From Acetivibrio cellulolyticus CD2 (GTDB taxonomy: Bacteria; Bacillota; Clostridia; Acetivibrionales; Acetivibrionaceae), in assembly GCF_000179595.2 (NCBI RefSeq), contig NZ_JH556659.1, forward strand, positions 1,105,292-1,169,291: DNA of 64,000 nucleotides. The letters are read 5' to 3'. This document shows, one piece after another, positions 45,681-53,900 of this stretch; the first letter of the stretch is position 1; each line of letters starts with the position of its first letter. Position numbers and translations under genes: made by a program. Below the pieces are notes generated by a model. It was not told the DNA's origin and did no database searches. It saw only the letters and a list, made by a program, of their open reading frames with translations.

Positions 45681-47594
45681 TTATTTTGACTCTTCTTTGG
45701 CAAGTCTTGAAAGAATCAAATTGCTTCTCTCGATAAATTTTGTCATAGCTTCAGGCTCAAGAGACTTGTGACCCATTAGTGCAAGGTCATATACGTGTTC
45801 GCAGATAAGCTTAACGTCTTCCTTCCTATCTTCTTTATCCTTAAGACTAAGCAATGAACGAATCAAACTGTTATTTCTGTTCAGTACAAGGGTTTCATCA
45901 TTACCATACATACCGCCAAAATTAAAGCTGCCGTAATTTCTAGCCATTTCCTGCATTCTTCTTGATTGTTCTGACAAAAGTATCATTGCAGGAACTGATT
46001 CTGACTTCAATGCTTCAACCTGAACCTTCAAGCTCTCATTATTCAGGCTGCCCTTAAATACTTTTTCAATGCTTTCAGCTAATTCTTTTACAGCCTCATC
46101 ATCTTTGTTATCATCCGTATTCTTTAAGCTGTCACTGATATCAGAATCTATACGCAAGAACTTTACGTCCTTCTCTTCCATTTCAAGATACTGAATAAAG
46201 TGGCTGTCGATCAAGGTTGAAAGAATAACAGCTTCCATACCCTGTTCTTTGAATAACTTGATATATTGAGCCTGCTGCCTTTCATCAGTAACATAAAATA
46301 CCTTGTTCTCATGCTTTTCCTTGTTATGTTCCAAGTATTCCTTCAATGTAACATATTCATCTTTAGTAGTCTTAAAGATTACAATATCTTTAACTTTTTC
46401 AAAGAATTTCTTTTCCTTTATACATCCAAATTTAACAAATGGGTTTATATCATCCCAGTATTTATTAAAGACTTCACGGTCCTTCTCAAAAAGTGAGATA
46501 AGCTTATCAGCAACCTTTTTTGTTATGTGTGTTGAAATTTTGCTAACATACCCATCGTTTTGCAAAAAGCTTCTTGATACATTAAGAGGCAGATCAGGAC
46601 AGTCAATTGTTCCTTTAAGCAGCATCAAAAATTCCGGTATTACTTCTTTAATATTGTCAGCCACAAATACCTGGTTGTAGAAAAGTTTTATCTGCCCTTC
46701 CATAGTATCAAATTCATGCTTTAATTTAGGGAAATATAAAATGCCCTTAAGGTTAAATGGATAATCCATATTTAAGTGTATCCAGAATAAAGGCTCGTTG
46801 TAGTCAAAGAATACTTTTCTGTAAAAATCCTTATATTCTTCATCGGTGCAATCCTTAGGATTCTTGAGCCACAAAGGATTTGTATCATTAAGAGGCTTTG
46901 GCTCCTCAGGCTTTGACTCCTCAGACTTTCCTCCCTCTACATCCTCAACATCCTTTTTCTCATTAGTATCTTCTAAGTACAATTCATAGGGTAAAAATGA
47001 GAAATATTTTACAAGTATTTCCCTAACTTTGTAGCTTTCAAGAAATTCCTTGCTGTCTTCCGAAATATATAAAGTAACAGTAGTACCTCTCTCCGTTCTA
47101 TCAGATTTATCCATTTCAAACTCAGTACCGCCATCACTTGCCCATCTTACTGCCTGTGCTCCGTCCTGGTAGGAAAGAGTGTCAATCTGCACCTTGTCAG
47201 ATACCATAAAAGCTGAGTAAAAACCTAAACCGAAGTGTCCTATGATCTGGCTGTCATCAGCCTTATCCTTGTACTTTTCAACAAAATCCTTTGCTCCCGA
47301 AAAAGCAATCTGATTGATATATTTGTTTACCTCTTCTTCAGTCATTCCCAACCCGTTGTCTATTATCTGTATGGTCTTTTTATTTCCATCCACAACAACT
47401 TTTATAAAATACTTCTCATCACTATTGATATTTGCTTCTCCAATTGTTGTAAGCTTTTTCAGCTTGCTTATGGCATCACTTCCGTTCGAAACAAGTTCAC
47501 GTACAAAAATGTCCTTTTCGGAGTAAAGCCATTTCTTTATAATTGGAAAAATATTTTCTGTATTTATGGATATAGTTCCACTTTGGTGATTCAT
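45681..47594 (-). CDS. htpG: Hsp90-family chaperone HtpG
   Basis: This 637-aa ATP-dependent chaperone has a GHKL ATPase domain at residues 1-215 (RELVSNGSDAISKL, IDNGLGMTEEE, GHFGLGFYSAFMV and the TERGTTVTLYI strand). A short charged linker (about 220-245) is followed by the middle domain, with the gamma-phosphate-sensing region PLNVSRSFLQ, and a dimerisation domain. It is preceded by a sigma-A promoter and a perfect CIRCE element, so HrcA control is likely. The RBS is AGGAGGGTG. Confidence 0.96.
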   Translation of the reverse strand: MNHQSGTISINTENIFPIIKKWLYSEKDIFVRELVSNGSDAISKLKKLTTIGEANINSDEKYFIKVVVDGNKKTIQIIDNGLGMTEEEVNKYINQIAFSGAKDFVEKYKDKADDSQIIGHFGLGFYSAFMVSDKVQIDTLSYQDGAQAVRWASDGGTEFEMDKSDRTERGTTVTLYISEDSKEFLESYKVREILVKYFSFLPYELYLEDTNEKKDVEDVEGGKSEESKPEEPKPLNDTNPLWLKNPKDCTDEEYKDFYRKVFFDYNEPLFWIHLNMDYPFNLKGILYFPKLKHEFDTMEGQIKLFYNQVFVADNIKEVIPEFLMLLKGTIDCPDLPLNVSRSFLQNDGYVSKISTHITKKVADKLISLFEKDREVFNKYWDDINPFVKFGCIKEKKFFEKVKDIVIFKTTKDEYVTLKEYLEHNKEKHENKVFYVTDERQQAQYIKLFKEQGMEAVILSTLIDSHFIQYLEMEEKDVKFLRIDSDISDSLKNTDDNKDDEAVKELAESIEKVFKGSLNNESLKVQVEALKSESVPAMILLSEQSRRMQEMARNYGSFNFGGMYGNDETLVLNRNNSLIRSLLSLKDKEDRKEDVKLICEHVYDLALMGHKSLEPEAMTKFIERSNLILSRLAKEESK

Positions 47595-47736
47595 TAAAGC
47601 ACCCTCCTGTCCAAAATTAATTTTTTATCTAAGGGGTAAATAATATTACTTCTGTTTTTCACATAGCCTGCTTGATATAAATAAGCCAAAGGTGAAAATA
47701 CAGTAGAAGTTATTATTTTGTTTTCCCCTAATAAAT

Positions 47737-47766
47737 ATATTACATTCGTTTGTAAAAGCTTGTCAA
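47737..47766 (-). promoter_or_regulatory. Sigma-A promoter of htpG
   Basis: On the minus strand, TTGACA (47766-47761), 18 nt, TAATAT (47742-47737). It predicts a leader of about 135 nt before htpG. Confidence 0.75.
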
Positions 47767-47773
47767 GACAATT

Positions 47774-47800
47774 TTAGCACTCATCAAGTATGAGTGCTAA
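47774..47800. promoter_or_regulatory. CIRCE operator (HrcA site)
   Basis: Exact TTAGCACTC, 9-nt spacer, GAGTGCTAA. It lies 7 nt upstream of the -35 hexamer of the htpG promoter, not downstream of the start site as is usual. Confidence 0.93.
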
Positions 47801-47861
47801 CAATTTTATAAAAAATTCACGGTAATGAATAGCTGGAATATTACTTCGGATTTTTATCGAC

Positions 47862-48290
47862 TTACTCTTTTTTTCTGCACTTTGGACAAAGACCGTATAA
47901 TTCCAACCTATGACCAGTTATATTAAAATCCGTTTTATTTCCTACATCTCTTTCAAGGTTTTCAAGAGGGCAAATATTAATTGATACGGATTTATGGCAA
48001 CTGGTACATGTTATATGATGTTTATGACCTTCAAGAATAAGCTGATACCTCGCTCTACCGTCACTCATAACGCACTTTTCCAGTAACCCTTTGTTCTCCA
48101 TCAGATCAAGAGTTCTATAAACAGTTGAAAGGTTTGTAGAGGCTCCAGAATCCTTGACCCGAAGAAAAATTTCTTCAGCTGACAGAGGTATATCTGATTT
48201 CTCAAGTACTTCAATTATTACCTTTCTGGATTTAGTATTTTTGCATCCGATTTGTGCAAGTATCAAGTCATAGTTCGGACTTTTTTCCAT
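47862..48290 (-). CDS. Fur-family metal/peroxide regulator
   Basis: This 142-aa protein has an N-terminal winged helix (residues 10-80; PLSAEEIFLRVKDSGASTNLSTVYRTLDLMENKGLLE) and a C-terminal dimer domain. The latter has the HKHHITCTSCHKSV metal site and two CxxC pairs (CTSC, CPKC) that hold structural zinc. Whether it senses iron, zinc or peroxide (PerR) is not decidable by eye. The CIRCE and htpG lie downstream on the same strand. An AAAGGAT RBS precedes the ATG. Confidence 0.92.
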   Translation of the reverse strand: MEKSPNYDLILAQIGCKNTKSRKVIIEVLEKSDIPLSAEEIFLRVKDSGASTNLSTVYRTLDLMENKGLLEKCVMSDGRARYQLILEGHKHHITCTSCHKSVSINICPLENLERDVGNKTDFNITGHRLELYGLCPKCRKKE

Positions 48291-48439
48291 AATAAGTTCA
48301 TCCTTTAAATCCTTAATTACTTTTATTTTACTTTAAGCCTGAAGATATTTCAACACATCTGCGTTTTTTACAGTATTCTTTTTTCATTTATAAATCCTAT
48401 TTGTGCAAACAACACTTCTCTGTATATAAGCTTCTTTTT

Positions 48440-48973
48440 TTAATGCAAACTCCATATTAGTAACTTATTAACAACAAAAGAGAAAGTCCCCATAAACACC
48501 GCATATGCAAAACGGAACTTTCCATTATCATCCTTGTCTTCAAATTCTGTATATGGCTTAAAGCTTTGTGTCAGAAACACCAATTTGAAATAATTGAATA
48601 AGTGTCTGGCTCTGTCCTTTGAATTTCTTTTTGCAATTATAAATCCTGATGCTATTATTCCACCTGCAATAAATGAATATCCCATAATAGCAAAAATGTA
48701 TTCCACACCGAAAATAGCGCCCAATGCGCTAAAAAGCTTTATATCACCAGCGCCAAGCATCCTGAGAGCATATAGTACAATTAATAATATAATAGGAATA
48801 ACAGTGCCAAGAAGGGCGTCCAATAGACCTTTATATCCTGAAATACAAAAGTTTGTCAGCATACCAACTGTCACAAAAGTTAAGGTCACTTTATTTCTTA
48901 TTTTATAACTTTTAATATCACTTATCAGTGCTATAAATAAAAGAACAGTGCCCTCAAAACACTTAACTATTAT
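48440..48973 (-). CDS. A24 prepilin peptidase lacking a normal start codon
   Basis: This polytopic aspartic peptidase would cut class III/type IV prepilin leaders. The second catalytic Asp lies in LGAGDIKLFSALG. The first lies in LISDIKSYKIRNK, which is upstream of the first ordinary start codon (GTG at 48889). The frame is open from a stop at 48974-48976. Between that stop and the first Asp there is no ATG, GTG or TTG, only ATA ATA at 48973-48968, preceded by AAAGGCGGTGG. I extend it to ATA 48973 (177 aa). This is either a rare AUA start or a mutated ATG. Started at 48889 it would be 149 aa and inactive. Confidence 0.65.
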   Translation of the reverse strand: MIVKCFEGTVLLFIALISDIKSYKIRNKVTLTFVTVGMLTNFCISGYKGLLDALLGTVIPIILLIVLYALRMLGAGDIKLFSALGAIFGVEYIFAIMGYSFIAGGIIASGFIIAKRNSKDRARHLFNYFKLVFLTQSFKPYTEFEDKDDNGKFRFAYAVFMGTFSFVVNKLLIWSLH

Positions 48974-49123
48974 TTAGCCCACCGCCTTTCAAATGTGCTG
49001 CTATTAAAGCTTCATGAGAGAGTTCCAAAAGATTCGTGCAACTTGTAGATAGATAAACACTGTTTTAGGATATTCCAATTAATTCGAAAGATTATTGCGA
49101 AAATGCAACCTTCAAAGATTTAA

Positions 49124-50779
49124 TTACAGTACTATAAATATAAATTCACTGTTTGCAAGAGTAATCTTATCGTTGTTTCTTATCTCATATTCTTTATTGC
49201 TTTCTAGTCTTTTACCGTTTATATATGTACCGTTTTTTGAATTCAAATCCTTTAAATAATAGCACCCTGCACGGGTAATAATTTCGGCATGCATTTTTCC
49301 TATAGCATTGTTTGAATGTACATAATCCACCTGTCCATCCAGCCTTCCAATAATAAAGCTTGGCTTGTTTATTACAACTTCTTCCATAATGCCATCCTTA
49401 AAAACCTTAAGATGCGGATTATTTATGATTGCGCTTCCCAAATAAACAGTCTCATTCACATTACTATTTATCATAACTGGTTCATCTGCATGCTTTATTT
49501 CACCAGCACCTTCCCTATTTTTTTCTTGTTGTGGATTTTCAGAATAAGCATTATGTATGGTGTCAATTCTGTTCATTCCTCTATTTTCTGGCAAAACAAC
49601 TTTTTTAAGTTCTCTAGGTCCAGTTGCATCAGGGTCATTGAATTTCGGTGTTCTTGTTGGCTTTATAACCGGAGGCATATTGACTTTACTTCCAGTTTTA
49701 CTCTTTTCAGTTCTATTCTTATCACTTGCATTCTCTACGACTTTATTCTCTGTAAATTTTATCTCAAGTACTTTCTTCCACATAAAGTAGCTAACTGCTC
49801 CACAAATTAGCAAAAGCCCAAAAACTGTAGAAACTTTATCGTTACCAAGGCGGTCAAGCGTTCCTGTCAGAAATAGCACTAAAACAGCTATTAATAATAC
49901 CGCTTGTATCACAGCACCTATAACAATATTAGGGCTGCTGCCAAAACTCTTTAAAATATTTTGATCCGCTAGAAGGCCTTCAAACTTTTTCCCTTCACCG
50001 TTTACTGCATTATTATTGACGTTTAAACCTCTTTTAGCATCTTTATCTGCAACGGACTTTGGCTTAGGAATCTCTATCTTTGGTCCATTCTGCTTCACCA
50101 TCTCCTCTTTCAGAGGTTGCTTCTCCACCTGTACTCTTACTTGCCTGTCTTCAGTAATACCTGACGGCTTTTGCAATTCAATCTCTGTTTCAGGCGCAGT
50201 ACTTCTTTTGATTTCCTTTAAAAACCTATCAAAATCCAATATATTAAATGTATCTTTCTTTAGAAAGCTTAAAACCTGCTGTAAAAAGCTATCACTATCC
50301 TCTTCATAGATATTTGCGCTATATACTACAAAATTCATTGCAAAATCCTTTAAAGCTTTGGTTATATCAATATCTAATTTAAATGGTAGGTATACAAGTG
50401 AAATGCACATTGTATCAGGACTGATATAGATATATTCTTCATCTAATAAAAACGATTTGTCAGAGAGCAAAAAACTTTTAGAATTCAAAAGTGTTTTTAC
50501 AATACCTGAAAAAATACCTATAAATTCATTTTTACTTAACCTATTACGTTTTAAATATTGTGACAATGATAATTTTGAAGTAATATTGTAATATATATTA
50601 ATTCTGTCATTATTCCGCCTTACATCCAAGGGTAAAATATACTTGTTCGGATTTTTTGACAGCATATTCACTTGAAATTCCACAATACTCTCATTTTTAT
50701 TAGTACTTGCAACCAAAAAGCTTCCGGTTACACCACTTTCATAAGTGAAGATAAACCTGTCTTTAATTGCATTTTCCAT
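49124..50779 (-). CDS. Membrane FHA-domain protein with DUF6382-type N-terminus
   Basis: In this 551-aa protein, residues 1-190 form the N-terminal domain typical of Clostridial FHA proteins found by Tad/Flp pilus genes (SLSQYLKRNRLSKNEFIGIF). A long basic/acidic linker precedes two membrane segments (about 290-345). A second linker leads to a C-terminal FHA domain (about 465-550) with IIGRLDGQVDYVHSNNAIGK and LNSKNGTYINGKRL, which binds phosphothreonine. It could read PrkC-type phosphorylation. The start is the ATG at 50779, after GGGGGA. Neighbouring prepilin peptidase genes suggest a pilus-related role. Confidence 0.83.
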   Translation of the reverse strand: MENAIKDRFIFTYESGVTGSFLVASTNKNESIVEFQVNMLSKNPNKYILPLDVRRNNDRINIYYNITSKLSLSQYLKRNRLSKNEFIGIFSGIVKTLLNSKSFLLSDKSFLLDEEYIYISPDTMCISLVYLPFKLDIDITKALKDFAMNFVVYSANIYEEDSDSFLQQVLSFLKKDTFNILDFDRFLKEIKRSTAPETEIELQKPSGITEDRQVRVQVEKQPLKEEMVKQNGPKIEIPKPKSVADKDAKRGLNVNNNAVNGEGKKFEGLLADQNILKSFGSSPNIVIGAVIQAVLLIAVLVLFLTGTLDRLGNDKVSTVFGLLLICGAVSYFMWKKVLEIKFTENKVVENASDKNRTEKSKTGSKVNMPPVIKPTRTPKFNDPDATGPRELKKVVLPENRGMNRIDTIHNAYSENPQQEKNREGAGEIKHADEPVMINSNVNETVYLGSAIINNPHLKVFKDGIMEEVVINKPSFIIGRLDGQVDYVHSNNAIGKMHAEIITRAGCYYLKDLNSKNGTYINGKRLESNKEYEIRNNDKITLANSEFIFIVL

Positions 50780-50880
50780 AAAAACTTCCCCCTTTTTCCC
50801 GAGCTTTTGTCCTTTCAATTCTATATCGGAAAAATTTGAGAATTATTAATCTAAAAGCCAAAAAAACTGAAGATAAATAA

Positions 50881-50910
50881 AAATCTCAGGGGTATTTAGC
50901 CCTGAGATTA
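50881..50910 (-). terminator. Intrinsic terminator of the large pseudokinase-GGDEF gene
   Basis: ATCTCAGGG / CCCTGAGAT stem with an 8-nt loop, followed on the minus strand by TTTTTATTT. Confidence 0.85.
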
Positions 50911-50969
50911 CAGGTTATTAGTTAAGAACCAGCTTAAATATTGCTTGAGGTTTTTCAGATAGCTGGCAT

Positions 50970-53900
50970 CTAATCTGCTTTATGAGTGATAATTCCCGAT
51001 AGCATATTTCCAATTACTCCAAGAAAGTTTAATTCACTAAAACCGTATTCTTTTCTACTTATTGGACAAGACAAATACAAAATGCCTCTGATAGATTTTT
51101 TCTTAATAATAGGTTCAGCAAGAATAGAGTTAAATACGGGTTCTCCTGTTTCAGAATCTATTATTTCTATGTCATCCCAGTCTACTATATAAACCCCGCT
51201 ATTAGTTTTTACTACTTTTTCAACAATCTTTCTGCTATAATTTTCTCCATCCTGCCATCCTAAAACTGACCTTTTACGTGTATAAACATTTCCTATTCCA
51301 TTATTCACTCCGGATACTGTTAACAGCATTCCATATTCAGAATCAAAAATCTCCATTATTACTCCCAGTATTTTATAGATTTTATCTGACAATCCAATAT
51401 TCTCATTGACAAGTTGTATAATTTCCAGCATTGCCAGCACATTTCTCTGATCTTGAACAACATTACCTGTTATAATTCCAGCCAGCTTATCCATCCTGTT
51501 TGTAAGTTTACGCATTCTGGTGTTCCATACACATGATCTGTTTCTTCCTGACTCCTTTGCATAATATAATGCCTGATCAGCCTTGCCAATTAGCTCATCA
51601 CGCCATTCACCATGTTTCGGGTATGATGATACACCAAGACTTACTGTAAGATTATTACCCTGCCCCATTAATCGCTCTTTTTCAATGGCACTTCTCAGTT
51701 TTTCAGCTACAGCTTCGGCTTCGTTTATACTTGTATCAGGCAGAATAATTACAAATTCTTCTCCTCCATACCGACAACAAACATCGGCTGATCTTATATT
51801 TTCCATAAGAATTCTTCCTACATTACTCAGTATTTCATCACCCTTTTGATGTCCAAAATTGTCATTAATACTCTTAAACTTGTCTATGTCAATCATAATT
51901 AGAGATAGAGGCGATTTCTCACTATGGGCATTATTAATTATTTGATCGATAACGCTCTCAAAATATTTTCTGGTATATACCCCAGTCAGTTTATCAATTG
52001 AAGATATTATTTTAAGGGCGTAGTTTTCCATGTGCAGAAAAGCCTGACCTGAAAGAATCTTACATAATTCGAAATTTTGCACTGTAAAGTTATTGAGAAC
52101 ACTGGAAGTTGATAAATATAAATAGCCTTTTATATTTGCAGTTGATTTTTCAATATTTTTTCTCTTGCTAAGAACATTTTTCTTATTACTCTTATTATTG
52201 CAAATAGGTATACACATTACACCTGTAACATCTTGAGGAAGAACGATACTGGCATCCCCGCTTTTTCTTCCAAAGATATCACTCGCAAAGAAGCCGGATC
52301 TCTTTAAATTTGAATGTTCAATCAAGTATTGGTAATAGCCATTATCAGCACCATTTTTGCTCATTGCAACGACTTCCAGTTCATTCTTGTCATTATACTG
52401 AAGAACATATCCTAGCTCTGCAGATGTCAACTCACATGCTGCACCAATAATCAACTCCATATTTTTTTCATACTCATTTGAAATCTGCGTCAAAACCCGC
52501 TTCATTATATCGTTTGTATTCTCAAAATCATGTATTCCATTATTTTTACTATCGGAAACTATAGTCTCATTGTAAATACTGTTAAAAAAGAACTGTACCA
52601 GATAGTTATCATCACAACTAAGCGGTTTTATTAACTTTCTTTCTATCAATAGCTCCTGTTCTTTTAAATTATTTACCTTGATAGTAAGCAATCTTTCTCT
52701 TGGAACATAACGTTTGTGTGTGCATAAAAACAATTTCTGGTATTCCTTTGGAACTTTTAGTACAATCTTGTACAATATATCTAATGCCTTGATATAGTAT
52801 GTAGTTGCACTGGAACTATCTCTATTTGAATAATAGATATCACCCATAGCTTTATAACATTTCCATTCCAATCGGAGACTTTTATATTCTCTATTAATTT
52901 CCATGGCCTTTTCTATTAGTTTAATGCCTTCAATCCCTCCGGTAAGCATACCCTTAATATATAAAAACTCTATTTCAAGCCTCTTCGTATTAATATCTGA
53001 GCTCAGCTTAAAGCTTTCATCCATTAATATAGAAGCTCTTTCCATTTCTCCTATTTCGATCATAAATCCAGCAAATCTGTGCAAAACTTCACGTCTGTCC
53101 TTAATCATATTAGTATTTTGGTACATAGCCAGCATGCTTTGCATTCCGTTAACCAGTGTAGCCTTAGATTCACTACTGTCACAATCCAACAGGGCATAAT
53201 CCGACATCATAGCTATACTTTTGCATTTTATACTCTCTTGAATGTCTGCTTTTTTTGATGAATTAGCTGCCATTTGTGCATAATCGCTTGCTTCCTTATA
53301 ACTTCCCATTTCATAATAAAAATGAGCAGCATATTCACAAAAGAGCTGAAAATCAATTCCCCTTTCAGGATTACACTCTATTTCACTTTTGCACTTTTGT
53401 AGATACTCGTAAGACTTCTGGTATTCATCCAATTCAAGGTACGCAAGAACAATATTTTTGTAAACAGAAAACAGCAGAGAATACAATTCGCCTTCAATTG
53501 CCTGCTCCTCGCACTTAAAATAATATTCAATAGCTTTCGCATAGTCATCTTCAAGGCGGCATGTTTCTCCAAGATTATCATAACAGCTTGAAATGCCTTC
53601 AACCAGATTACTTGCCAAATTTATTTCCAGGGATTTTTCAAAGTATTCCCTTGCCTTTTTATTATCATGTAAAAACTCTGCAAATACTGTAGCAATATTA
53701 TTAAGCGGATAAGCTATTTCAACTTTTTCTCCATTACTTTCAAAAAGCTCAATACTTTTACCATAACATTCTAATGCTTCCTCAACCTTGGAATACTCCA
53801 AATAATGAGTCCCAAGAACATTATAAAGCTCTGCTTTATAATAATTATACCTGTCGTCGGCATACTCTTCGATTACCTTATTGATAATACCTATAGCTTC

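Noticed and set aside
49316..49810. 164-codon rightward open frame
   Set aside because: Antisense of the FHA gene; composition and lack of RBS mark it as a shadow.
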